A DNA stretch of 38,252 nucleotides, taken from NCBI RefSeq assembly GCF_001598355.1, contig NZ_BCYU01000045.1, positions 1-38,252 of the forward strand, read 5' to 3'. This DNA comes from Sphingomonas asaccharolytica NBRC 15499. Its GTDB lineage: Bacteria; Pseudomonadota; Alphaproteobacteria; Sphingomonadales; Sphingomonadaceae. Numbering within the stretch: the first letter of the stretch is position 1; each line of letters begins with the position of its first letter. Below the pieces are notes generated by a model. The model ran no database searches and was not told the origin of the DNA. It worked only from the letters and a program-made list of their open reading frames with translations. The translations under genes were made by a program, and so were the position numbers. Shown one piece after another: positions 1 to 8,500 of this stretch.

Positions 1-94
1 CCTTCGGCTCGCTCGACCCTCTCCCAACCTCGGCTAGGCGGCGAGCCGCCAAGCTGCGGTATCCCTCTCCCTATCCAGGGAGAGGGTGATCAGG
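1..94. repeat. Palindromic repeat segment and probable cysH terminator
   Basis: The stretch holds two perfect short palindromes. One is GGCGGC/GCCGCC at 37-42 and 45-50. The other is CCCTCTCCCT at 63-72 paired with AGGGAGAGGG at 77-86 around a 4-nt loop. The second hairpin starts 8 bp beyond the cysH stop codon and could end the minus-strand transcript, although no T-run follows it. The wording resembles the short palindromic repeats scattered between genes in sphingomonads and xanthomonads, so repeat and terminator are both possible. The segment continues off the window. Confidence 0.5.
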
Positions 95-853
95 TCAGAA
101 TACCGGCTCTTCGCCCGGCTTTTCGGGCACGTGGATCCCGCATTCGGTCTTTTCCCACCCGCGCCAGCGACCCGCGCGCGGATCCTCGCCGGGGAGCACT
201 TTGGACGTGCAGGGCTGGCAGCCGATCGACGGATAGCCTTCGGCCTCGAGCGGATGGCGGGGCAGATCGTTTTCGTCGAAATAGGCGTCGAGATCGGCCT
301 TCACCCAGTCGCCGAGCGGATTGACCTTGAGCCGGCCGTCCTCGATCTCGAACCGCGCGATGTTCTGGCGGGTCTGCGACTGGAACGCCTTGCGCCCCGA
401 AATCCAGCTGTCGAGCCCGGCCTTGGCGCGCTTCAGCGGCTCGACCTTGCGGATTTCGCAGCAGCCGTCGGGGTCGTAGGACCAGCGCAATTCCTGCGCG
501 TCCTTGGCCGCCAGCACGACCGGGTCGGGCTTGACCGTGCGGCTGTCGGACAACCCGAACGTCTCCATCAGGAGATCGCGATAGTCGAGGGTTTCGGGAA
601 ACATCCTGAGCGTGTCGACGAACACCACCGGCGTCGCCGGATTGGCCCGGGCGACGAGGTGGAGCAGCACCGCGCTTTCGGTCCCGAACGACGACACCAC
701 CGCCGTGTTGCCGAGAATCCCTTCCGCAAACAGCGTCTTCAGCATGTCGAGCGTGTCGACCCCCGCGAAGCGCGCGTTGAGCGCGTCCGCATCGGCCTGG
801 GTAAAGGCCGGGGAGGTATCGATCACGTCGATCTTGCGCAGCGCTTCACCCAT
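95..853 (-). CDS. cysH: Assimilatory APS/PAPS reductase (thioredoxin-dependent)
   Basis: This 252-aa enzyme reduces adenylyl sulfate (or PAPS) to sulfite in the cytoplasm with thioredoxin, the step before CysI. The PP-loop nucleotide site is seen as SSFGTES at about residues 54-60. A Cys-Cys pair (131-132) and CxxC (212-215) are the four ligands of the [4Fe-4S] cluster found in APS-type reductases, and the catalytic Cys lies in ECGIH (Cys238). These cysteines favour APS over PAPS as substrate. The start at 853 gives the family's usual length. An in-frame ATG at 970 would add 39 low-complexity residues lying over the DUF934 gene. The chosen start overlaps the DUF934 stop by 8 nt, which suggests translational coupling. 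It is the last gene of the minus-strand sulfur operon. Confidence 0.95.
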   Translation of the reverse strand: MGEALRKIDVIDTSPAFTQADADALNARFAGVDTLDMLKTLFAEGILGNTAVVSSFGTESAVLLHLVARANPATPVVFVDTLRMFPETLDYRDLLMETFGLSDSRTVKPDPVVLAAKDAQELRWSYDPDGCCEIRKVEPLKRAKAGLDSWISGRKAFQSQTRQNIARFEIEDGRLKVNPLGDWVKADLDAYFDENDLPRHPLEAEGYPSIGCQPCTSKVLPGEDPRAGRWRGWEKTECGIHVPEKPGEEPVF

Positions 854-1271
854 GCCGCAATTTCCACACCGGCACCGCGCCATCGGCGGCGGTCTGGTAG
901 CGATATTGGTAGCGGTTGAGGCTGGCTTCGAGCACCGCCGGGTCAATCGGCGCATAGGGAGCGAAGCCATCGAAGCCGCAGCGGCGCATATGGTCGATCT
1001 GGTCGACCAGCACGTCGCCAGTGGCGCGAAGCTCGCCTTTATAGCCCGCCTCGCGCAGGATCTGCGCCGACGAATAGCCGCGGCCGTCGCGGAAGCGCGG
1101 GAAATCGATCTCGATCAAGGTGATATGATCGAGATGCGGGAGCAAGGCGCGCGCGTCCTCGCCGGCTTCGAGCCGCACCGCCGACGAATTCGCCCGGTCG
1201 AGGAACGCGTCGAGCGTGACCGCGGGCTCTTCGGCCGGATCGTCGTCGCGGAAGCGCAGCGGATCACCCAT
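846..1271 (-). CDS. DUF934 protein of the sulfite-reduction operon
   Basis: This 141-aa protein belongs to the DUF934 family (often annotated 'oxidoreductase, probably involved in sulfite reduction'). Its biochemical role is unknown. The family signature is visible as FPRFRDGRGYS (about 58-68) followed by GELRATGDVLVDQ and RRCGFDGF. The ATG at 1271 is preferred because it overlaps the cysI stop by 8 nt, matching the 8-nt overlap with cysH downstream. A longer upstream reading would lie over cysI with no domain support. Co-transcription between the sulfite reductase and APS reductase genes suggests an accessory job in sulfate assimilation, but nothing in the sequence defines a catalytic residue. 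Confidence 0.88.
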   Translation of the reverse strand: MGDPLRFRDDDPAEEPAVTLDAFLDRANSSAVRLEAGEDARALLPHLDHITLIEIDFPRFRDGRGYSSAQILREAGYKGELRATGDVLVDQIDHMRRCGFDGFAPYAPIDPAVLEASLNRYQYRYQTAADGAVPVWKLRHG

Positions 1272-2898
1272 AAATCGCCTCCTTGAACGGATCGAAGCCG
1301 ACGCGGCGATAGGTGTCGAGGAAACGCTCTCCCTCGTCGCGCAGCTCGAGATATTTGTCGGTGACGCGCTCGACCGCGTCGACGATGCCGTCCTCGTTGA
1401 ACCCAGGCCCGGTGATCTTGCCGAGGCTGGCATCCTCCGCGCCCGAGCCGCCGAGCAGTAGCTGATAATTCTCGGTGCCTTTCTTATCGACGCCCAGGAT
1501 GCCGATATGGCCGGCATGGTGGTGTCCGCAGGCGTTGATGCAGCCCGAGATCTTGAGCTTCAATTCGCCCAATTCACGCTGGCGGCCGAGATCGGCAAAG
1601 CGCGTCGCTATCTTCTGCGCGACCGGGATCGAACGGGCATTGGCCAGGCTGCAATAATCGAGACCGGGGCAGGCGATGATGTCGCTGATCAGGTCGAGAT
1701 TGGCGGTCGCGAGGCCGGCCGCGTCGAGTGTCTGCCACAGCGTGTGGAGATCGGCCTTGCGCACATGCGGCAGGACGATGTTCTGGGCATGCGTCACGCG
1801 CAATTCGTCGAAACTGTAGCGCTCGGCGAGATCGGCCATCAGCTCGATCTGCTCGGCGGTGGCGTCGCCGGGGATGCCGCCGACCGGCTTCAGGCTGATA
1901 TTGACGATGGCATAGCCCGGCGCCTTGTGCGCCTTGACGTTCTGGTCGAGCCAGACCGCGAAATCGGGATCGCTGCGGTCGATCTCGTCGCTCAACCCGG
2001 TCTCGAACGGCGGCGGCGCGAAATAGGCGGCGATGCGGTCGAATTCCTCGCGCGGCACGTTGGTGCCGTTCTGCAGGATGTGCTGCCACTCGGCCTCGAC
2101 CTGGCGCGTAAATTCCTCCTGGCCGAGGTCGTGGACCAGGATCTTGATGCGTTGCTTGTGGATATTGTCGCGGCGTCCGTTGCGGTTCCACACGCGCAGC
2201 GCCGCCTCGATATAGCTGAACAGGTCATCAGCGGGCAGGAAGTCGCGGATCAGTGGTGCGACGAAGGGCGTACGGCCCATGCCGCCGCCGATATAGACTT
2301 CGAAGCCGAGCTCGCCGGCCGCGTTCTTGACCAGTTTGAGCCCGATATCGTGCAGGCGGATCGCGGCGCGATCCTCGTCCGCGGCGGTCACCGCGATCTT
2401 GAACTTGCGCGGCAAATAACTGAATTCGGGGTGAAAGGTGGTCGCCTGGCGGATCAGCTCGGCCCAGGGGCGCGGATCGCACACTTCGTCCGCCGCGGCG
2501 CCGGCATATTGATCCGACGACAGGTTGCGGATGCTCTCGCCGGAGGTCTGGATCGCGTGCATTTCGACCGTCGCGAGATCGGCGAGGATGTCGGCGGCCT
2601 GTTCGAGCTTGATCCAATTGTACTGGACGTTCTGGCGCGTGGTGAAATGGCCGTAGCCGCGGTCATACTTGCGCGCGATATGCCCCAGCATCCGCATCTG
2701 GCGGCCGTCGAGCGTGCCATAGGGGATCGCGACGCGCAGCATATAGGCGTGCAGCTGGAGATAGAGCCCGTTCTTGAGCCGCAGCGGCTTGAACTGGTCG
2801 TCGGTGAGTTGACCCGCGAGACGGCGGCGCGCCTGGTCGCGGAATTCCTCGACGCGCGCGTCGACGATTGACTGATCGTATTTGTCGTAGCGGTACAT
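1264..2898 (-). CDS. cysI: Sulfite reductase hemoprotein (siroheme/4Fe-4S)
   Basis: The 544-aa protein is a nitrite/sulfite reductase hemoprotein subunit that reduces sulfite to sulfide with six electrons. The siroheme/[4Fe-4S] ligand cysteines are clear in the C-terminal half: CPGLDYC and then SGCINACG. The N-terminal half carries the ferredoxin-like fold with the FTTRQNVQYNW segment (about 85-95), which binds substrate/siroheme in this family. The sulfur operon context favours sulfite over nitrite. No cysJ flavoprotein is present here, so the electron donor is unknown (ferredoxin is plausible). The stop codon overlaps the DUF934 start. Upstream lies a 265-bp repeat-rich spacer, the only real gap in the operon. 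Confidence 0.95.
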   Translation of the reverse strand: MYRYDKYDQSIVDARVEEFRDQARRRLAGQLTDDQFKPLRLKNGLYLQLHAYMLRVAIPYGTLDGRQMRMLGHIARKYDRGYGHFTTRQNVQYNWIKLEQAADILADLATVEMHAIQTSGESIRNLSSDQYAGAAADEVCDPRPWAELIRQATTFHPEFSYLPRKFKIAVTAADEDRAAIRLHDIGLKLVKNAAGELGFEVYIGGGMGRTPFVAPLIRDFLPADDLFSYIEAALRVWNRNGRRDNIHKQRIKILVHDLGQEEFTRQVEAEWQHILQNGTNVPREEFDRIAAYFAPPPFETGLSDEIDRSDPDFAVWLDQNVKAHKAPGYAIVNISLKPVGGIPGDATAEQIELMADLAERYSFDELRVTHAQNIVLPHVRKADLHTLWQTLDAAGLATANLDLISDIIACPGLDYCSLANARSIPVAQKIATRFADLGRQRELGELKLKISGCINACGHHHAGHIGILGVDKKGTENYQLLLGGSGAEDASLGKITGPGFNEDGIVDAVERVTDKYLELRDEGERFLDTYRRVGFDPFKEAIYG

Positions 2899-3163
2899 CA
2901 GTGGGTGGCCCTGATTTGATTCACGCGGAGGCGCGGAGGCGCGGAGATTTGACTCGCACGAAGGCGCAAAGGCGCGAAGAGTAGGTTCGCGCAGAGGCGC
3001 AGGGAACGCAGAGAAGGTTCGCGCGATAGCGCGCTTCGAACGTAAATCGCCGAGGAGTAAGGGGCTGCTGGCGCAGCCGGGCGAGACACCTCCGCGCCCT
3101 CCGCGCCTCCGCGCGAACCAATCTCTTTTCTTCTTAGCGCCTTAGCGTCTTCGTGCGAGAAAC
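2899..3163. repeat. Nested inverted repeat inside the cys operon
   Basis: The 265-bp spacer between cysI and the DUF2849 gene is built from short GCGGAGGC- and GCGAAGGC-like units. Block A at about 2921-2946 (CGCGGAGGCGCGGAG) is answered by its reverse complement at about 3088-3115. Block B at about 2952-2982 (CTCGCACGAAGGCGC) is answered at about 3129-3160 (ending TTCGTGCGAG). A related unit lies at 2985-3016. The 3' parts of both arms keep the same A-then-B order, so the arms pair block by block rather than as one long stem. The open frames across it are low-complexity and were not accepted as genes. This looks like a dispersed REP/MITE-like element inserted in an operon. Confidence 0.75.
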
Positions 3164-3460
3164 TCATATCACCCAGTTCCCCGCATTCGGATCACTCGGC
3201 TTGAGCGTCAGATCGGGCCGCACCGTCGGCCCGAGTGCGCGGATGCGATCCTTGATGTGCGCGGGGCGCGGGCCATCCGCCGTTTCGGTCGCGTCGAGAA
3301 TATAGCCGCCATTGACCCGGCACGCGCCGTCTTCGGCGTGAAGGATCGCTTCGCCGCGGTCGCCGACATCGACGGCGTCCTCGACATGGCGCGACCAGCC
3401 GCTGCCGGTCCACCAGATCACGTCGCCGGTCGGCAGGTCGTTACCGGTCAAAATCTTCAC
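3164..3460 (-). CDS. DUF2849 protein of the sulfur operon
   Basis: This 98-aa protein belongs to the small DUF2849 family found between siroheme synthase and sulfite reductase genes in alphaproteobacteria. Its function is unknown. It begins with KILTGNDLPTGDVIWW and carries the family's VNGGYILDA-like segment. The start is a GTG at 3460 that overlaps the upstream SUMT stop by 4 nt (GTGA), a classic translational-coupling arrangement. The much longer open frame extending upstream in this phase is only the shadow of SUMT. It is soluble, with no signal peptide or membrane segment. Linkage to cysI suggests a role in siroheme delivery or reductase assembly, which is inference. Confidence 0.88.
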   Translation of the reverse strand: MKILTGNDLPTGDVIWWTGSGWSRHVEDAVDVGDRGEAILHAEDGACRVNGGYILDATETADGPRPAHIKDRIRALGPTVRPDLTLKPSDPNAGNWVI

Positions 3461-4245
3461 GCTGCTGCCTCCGCCATCTTCGCCCAGCGTGCGAGCTTGT
3501 CCTCGGCATCGGACAATTCGACCACCTCGCCGACGACGATGATCGCCGGGCTCTGTACCTTCTCGCGCTCGACCATCGGGCCAAGGTCGGCGAGCAACGT
3601 CTTGATCGCGCGATGCCCGACCAGCGTGCCGCGCTCCAGCACCGCCACCGGCATGTCGGGGGCGACGCCGTCGGCCATCAATTTGTCGGCAATATCGGGG
3701 CAGGTCGCGACGCCCATATAGATGACGAGCGTGCGGCCCTTGCCGGCCAGTCCCGACCAATCCTGGTCGGCCAGGCCCTTGCACTGGCCGGCGACGAAGC
3801 TGACCGCCGACGAATGATCGCGATGGGTGAGGGGCAGCATCGCCTCCGCCGCGCAACCGAGCGCGGCCGACACGCCGGGAATCACCTCGACCGGCAGGCC
3901 GGCGGCGCGCACCGCCTCCACCTCTTCGCCGCCGCGGCCGAAGATGAACGGATCGCCGCCCTTCAGCCGCACGACGATCGATCCGGCCTTCACATGCGCG
4001 ACGATCAGCGCGTTGATCGCGTCCTGCGACAGAGTGTGCTTGCTGCGCTGCTTGGCGACCGAGATGCGGTGGGCGTCGGCCGGTGCGATGTCGAGCACGG
4101 CCGGGTCGATCAACCCGTCGTGCACGACCACATCGGCGCTTTTCAGCGCCTCGACCGCGCGAACGGTGAGCAGGCCGGGGTCGCCGGGGCCGGCACCGAC
4201 CAGGATGACGCGGCCACGCGCGTGCGGATCGAGAAGTGTCGCCAT
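3457..4245 (-). CDS. cobA: Uroporphyrinogen-III C-methyltransferase (SUMT)
   Basis: The 262-aa enzyme transfers two methyl groups from S-adenosylmethionine to uroporphyrinogen III to make precorrin-2, the precursor of the siroheme used by CysI. Typical features are the N-terminal VGAGPGDPGLLT loop (about 16-27), HDGLI, VRLKGGDPFIFGRGGEE (about 92-108) and PGVSAALG. It is the single-domain form, without the CysG dehydrogenase/chelatase half, so siroheme completion must be encoded elsewhere. It sits at the head of the sulfur operon, and its stop overlaps the DUF2849 start. Whether the product also feeds cobalamin synthesis cannot be told from this window. Confidence 0.93.
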   Translation of the reverse strand: MATLLDPHARGRVILVGAGPGDPGLLTVRAVEALKSADVVVHDGLIDPAVLDIAPADAHRISVAKQRSKHTLSQDAINALIVAHVKAGSIVVRLKGGDPFIFGRGGEEVEAVRAAGLPVEVIPGVSAALGCAAEAMLPLTHRDHSSAVSFVAGQCKGLADQDWSGLAGKGRTLVIYMGVATCPDIADKLMADGVAPDMPVAVLERGTLVGHRAIKTLLADLGPMVEREKVQSPAIIVVGEVVELSDAEDKLARWAKMAEAAA

Positions 4246-4326
4246 GATGCTGGGCAGATGGGCCGCGTACGCGATCCGGGCAACCGACGCTTGCTACTGG
4301 CTGGAATAGCGAAACTTTGCGGCGCG

Positions 4327-4515
4327 TCAGTCCTTGGCCGCCGCCTTGCCGTTCGCGAGCTCCTGAGACCGGCGCATCAGGCGCATCGCCTCGTCGATCA
4401 GCTCGCCGACGAACACCGGATCGGTCTTGCCCACCGCGATGGTCAGGCAATTGCCGGCTTCGGTTTTCAGGCGGAGCGCGCGGGAAGGCAGGGCGACGTC
4501 GTTGGCAGGTTTCAC
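4327..4515 (-). CDS. Hypothetical 62-aa protein upstream of cobA
   Basis: A small ORF starting at a GTG (4515), 81 bp upstream of SUMT and on the same strand. The predicted protein is soluble, with a central RLKTEAGNCLTIAVGK segment and an amphipathic helix (VGELIDEAMRLMRRSQ). It has ordinary composition for a coding sequence. I do not recognise a family. The ATG two bases upstream in another phase runs straight into TGA, so GTG is the only sensible start, with a weak GGGA ahead. It could be the first gene of the sulfur operon or an independent small gene. Confidence 0.55.
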   Translation of the reverse strand: MKPANDVALPSRALRLKTEAGNCLTIAVGKTDPVFVGELIDEAMRLMRRSQELANGKAAAKD

Positions 4516-4569
4516 ATCCCGGCTAATTCACGAATCGCGAACGGGTTCCACATCTCGTCGCAAGTCGAT

Positions 4570-5103
4570 TCAGCTCGTCCCGACCCGTTCGAGGATGAAG
4601 GCGAGGCGTTCGGCGACGCTGACCTTTGGCAGCAGGATCACCTCGTAACCGAGCGCCGGATAGGCGGCGGCGAGCCGATCATATTCGGCGACCGCGGACG
4701 CGAAATCGTGCCGCCGCTCGACATCGGAGACGAAAAGTTCGGGCCAGGGTGGGGCGAGGAAGACAGGGTTGGAATAATGGCAGGGCGCGGCAAGAGCGGT
4801 CAGCACCTTTTCGCCCGTTAGGTGTTCGAGCGCAACGGCGGCGTCGATCAGCCCGCGATCGAAGAAAACGGGGCCGGGTAGGGCGCGTGCCGCGTCATGA
4901 TCCTGCCTGGCCAGCGCGGTGATCCGGCGCGCAAAGGCGATGCCGTCGACCCACGGCAAGGCGTCACCGCCCGACGCCAGCTCTTCGCGCACGACGCGCC
5001 GGCCCGGCTCCTCGATCGTGGCGAAGCCGCGCCGGGCGAGTGCGGCGAGCAAGCTTGACTTCCCACCGCCTGAGCAACCGGAAATGACGAAGAAGTCACT
5101 CAT
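4570..5103 (-). CDS. AAA/P-loop ATPase of unknown role
   Basis: This 177-aa protein has a Walker A motif GCSGGGKSS near its N-terminus (about 8-16), followed by a segment like that of AAA_28-type NTPases (EEPGRRVVREE and FFDRGLIDA, the latter resembling the Walker-B/DRG strand of nucleotide and sugar kinases). It is the size of a small nucleoside/metabolite kinase-like P-loop protein, and its substrate cannot be assigned. The ATG at 5103 (MSDFF) puts the P-loop at the usual distance from the N-terminus. The earlier ATG would add 14 residues. It lies alone between the sulfur operon and the RHS island. Confidence 0.8.
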   Translation of the reverse strand: MSDFFVISGCSGGGKSSLLAALARRGFATIEEPGRRVVREELASGGDALPWVDGIAFARRITALARQDHDAARALPGPVFFDRGLIDAAVALEHLTGEKVLTALAAPCHYSNPVFLAPPWPELFVSDVERRHDFASAVAEYDRLAAAYPALGYEVILLPKVSVAERLAFILERVGTS

Positions 5104-5157
5104 GCGCCCAGGCTCCAAAGTGGAGGGATGAAGAAGCCGTGACACGACCGGCCTTCT

Positions 5158-5172
5158 TGTCCAGAACGGACA
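5158..5172. promoter_or_regulatory. Short inverted repeat upstream of YD mini-gene
   Basis: TGTCC-N5-GGACA forms a perfect 5-bp inverted repeat in the 156-bp gap between the divergent ATPase gene and the YD-repeat genes. The gap also contains an AT-rich stretch at about 5174-5210 that could hold a promoter for the island. A regulator site is only a guess. Confidence 0.25.
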
Positions 5173-5259
5173 CGATTTGTTGGTTTATCAAATAGTTTCC
5201 ATTGCCAAGTTGGAGATTGTGAAACAGCCTCTGCCGTGGTCCGAATCAGGGGGCAAACA

Positions 5260-5487
5260 ATGGCTCGATTAGCTACGGCGCTGACTGTCTGCGCCGGTTC
5301 GATGGTGCTCGCCGCAATGGCGACCGGCATGGCCGGGGCATCCGAGACGGTCAATTACACCTACGACGCCAAGGGGCGACTGGTGAAGGTCGCGCATTCG
5401 GGCACGGTCAACAACAATGTCGTCTCGAATTACAGCTTCGACAAGGCGGATAACCGCGTCAACGTGAACGTCACCGGCGCGCCTTAA
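5260..5487 (+). CDS. Exported single YD-repeat mini-protein
   Basis: This 75-aa product begins with a Sec-type signal (MARLATALTVCAGSMVLAAM, cleavage probably near AGA-SE). The mature part is essentially one YD repeat: VNYTYDAKGRLVKV followed by a second partial NYSFDKADNRV. AGGGGG at 5249-5254 sits 5 bp before the ATG at 5260, so this start is preferred over the upstream in-frame ATG. It ends 55 bp before the large RHS gene on the same strand and is probably co-transcribed. It may be a relic of an RHS N-terminus or a functional small partner. YD repeats build beta-strand shells in RHS/TcC proteins, but one repeat cannot form a shell alone. Confidence 0.75.
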   Translation: MARLATALTVCAGSMVLAAMATGMAGASETVNYTYDAKGRLVKVAHSGTVNNNVVSNYSFDKADNRVNVNVTGAP

Positions 5488-5542
5488 TTCCTAGCGGCAC
5501 CGTCCGAGCGCAACCTCAATCTGATTTCGAAAGGCTTGAACA

Positions 5543-8500
5543 ATGACGACCTCGACCTCTGTCGAGCGCGGACGGGTACGTGCGCGCCGTGTGATTCTCT
5601 CGGTGTCAACGATCCTGTGTTCCGGCTTGGCCGCGCCCGCTTTCGCCCAGAGTGCTCCACCACCGTATGTCGATGTCGACAAGAATGGTGTGGATCTGGT
5701 CAGCGGTAACTATGTGACGACGCTGACCGAAGGCACGATCGGTTCCGGTGAGGGTGCCGTCAGCGTCCAGCGGAGCACGACTGGCTCCTCGAATTGGGTC
5801 GGGAATTGGTCGGGCGGCCTCTTGTTTCAGACCGTCGGTAGCACGACGACGGCGTATGCCATTTTCGGTTCCATAGCCGACGACTTCTCGGTCAGTGGGT
5901 CCGCCTACACATCCAAAAAGGGAAACGGCGCCACGCTCGTCGCGGCTGGTGCAGGTTATTTGTATACGGCGGCTGACGGCACGAAGATAAATTATACCAC
6001 GATTTCTAATAAAAAACCGACTCTTGGACTACCGGTTAAGGGTTTTGCATGCTCAGCATATGCAAATTTTACGTGCGCAATCCCCATTTCGGTTACAAAA
6101 CCTAACGGAATGACATTTACGATTAACTGGACGTATACCGGAACGTCGTTCGCTTATTATAGATTTTTGGGCGTTACTAGTTCGTCTGGATATGGATTTA
6201 CAATCCATTATTTGTCCGACATTGGAGGTGGCGCTTCCCCTCCGCCAACAGATTGGTATAAAAAAACCAATATCACGTTCAGTAATACGAACAATCCGCC
6301 CGCCTCGCCGCCTGTGGTGACCTATCCGACACCGGCTTCAGACTATCCGGATTTCACCGACCCCGCCGGGAGAGCGTGGCATTTCGGCGGCAGCAACGGC
6401 GCTCCGCTAACAAGCATCCAGCGTCCGGGCGCCAGTACCGCATCCACCACGATCAGCTATAGCGGCGCGCCGGTTTGGGTATCGTCGATCACGATCGACG
6501 GCGTTACGACCAACTATTCGCGCGTGGTCGCTGGATCGGTCGCGACCACGACGATCACCGACGCGCTGTCCAATCAGATGATCGCCGAAGCCGACCTGAC
6601 GGTCGGACGGGTGACCAAGCTGACCGAAGTGCGCGCGGCCGGGAACCGGGTCACTACCTTCACCTATGACACCAGCGGGCGGTTGACCGAGGTCGCCTAT
6701 CCCGAAGGTAACAAGGTTCAGTATATTTACGACGCGCGTGGCAACGTGACTACGACGACGCTCAAGGCCAAGCCCTCGGTCGGCGGCACCGACATCGTCA
6801 CTACGGCTGCCTTCGACACGACTTGCACCAACGTCGTGAAATGCAACCAACCCAATTCCACCACGGACGCGAAGCTCAATCAGACCGACTACACCTATGA
6901 TACCACCACGGGCCAGCTCACCAGCGTGACCGCGCCTGCCGCGACGGCGGGCGCCAATCGGCCCCAGACGCGGTACAACTATACCGCGACCGGCGGCGTC
7001 TCGATGCTCACCGGGATTTCGCAATGCCAGACCGGGGCAAGCTGCACCGGAACGGCCGACGAAATGAAGACGACAATCGGCTATAACGCTAACCTGTTGC
7101 CCAATAGCATCTCCAAGGGGGCGGGCGATAACAGCCTAACTGCGACGACGACGGCAACCTATGATGCGGTTGGCAACCTCTTGACTGTCGACGGCCCGCT
7201 GTCCGGCAGCGACGACACGGTTACCTATCGCTACGATGCCGATCGCGAACGTGTTGGAGCGATCTCGCCCGACCCTGACGGCGCGGGAGCGCTGAAGCGG
7301 CGCGCGATCCGCACGACCTACAATAATGACGGCCAGCCGACCTTGGCCGAAGCTGGAACGGTGAACGGTACCGCCGACACCGACTGGTCGGCGTTTGTCT
7401 CGCTGCAACAGCAAGCCACGACCTATGACGTCAACGCGCGCAAAGCGACTGACAGCATCAGCGGCGGTGGTACGACCTACAGCCTTACCCAATACAGCTA
7501 CGATGCCGACGGCCGGCTGGATTGCACGGCGGTGCGGATGAAGCCGAGCACTTATGGCTCTCTGCCTTCGGCCTGCACGGCGACGACAGGCACCGGTGAC
7601 GCCGACCGCATCACCAAGATGGCTTACGACAACGCGGGTCGCACGACCAAAACCACCTCGGCCTATGGAACAGCAGATGCTTCGGACGATGTAACCACAA
7701 CCTATAGTGACAACGGCAAGGTTGCGACGGCGACCGACGCAAATGGCAACAAGACCACCTACACCTATGACGGGTTCGATCGGCTTTGGAAGACAAACTA
7801 TCCGTCGCCGACCAAGGGCTCAGGAACGAGCTCGGTCACCGATTACGAGCAGTTCACCTATGACGCCAACGGCAACATCACGAACAAACGTCTGCGCGAT
7901 GGCGGCACGATCGCTCTCGGGATCGACAACCTCAACCGCGTGACCTCACGCACCGAGAACGGTTCGCTGAGCCGGCAATACGGCTATAATCTCTTCAGTG
8001 AACTGACCGGCGCAAGCTGGGCCGGTGGCGGTTCGCCCGAAACGCTCACATACGACGCCCTGGGTCGGCTGACCTCGCGCGCGGAGCCGTACACGACACT
8101 CACCTATCAGTACGATGCTGCCGGTAACCGCACGCGTGTGACTTGGCCTGATGGGCTTTACATCGGTTATAATTACGACCCGTTGAACGAGATGACCACG
8201 GTCGTCGAGAACGGGTCAACGACGCTTGCGACCTATGGCTATGATGATCAGGGCCGCCGCACGAGCCTGACCCGCGGCAATGGAACGGCGAGCTATTACA
8301 GCTATGATGGCGCGTCGCGCCTGATGTGCCTTCGACTCGATCTAGCCGGCGGCGGCACGCTCGACTGCACGCCGACAGCGAGTGGCCAGGACAATGCAAC
8401 CACCTTCGGCTATAACCCAGCGGGTCAAATCGTGTCGCGTACCAGTGCGAACACCGCTTATGCTTGGACGGGCAGCGCGACCGTCAACCGCCCGTACCCA

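Noticed and set aside
1507..2871. 454-aa plus-strand open frame
   Set aside because: It is antisense to cysI, whose cluster cysteines and domains are clear. The composition is shadow-like.
2898..3167. 89-aa frame in the repeat spacer
   Set aside because: It encodes only repeat-derived RSLRLCA-type wording and spans the whole inverted repeat.
3613..4821. 402-aa plus-strand open frame
   Set aside because: It spans antisense SUMT, the 62-aa ORF and the ATPase gene. No family features.
5158..5172. Inverted repeat as a LexA box
   Set aside because: Alphaproteobacterial LexA sites are GTTC direct repeats. TGTCC-N5-GGACA does not fit, so it is left as an unnamed palindrome.
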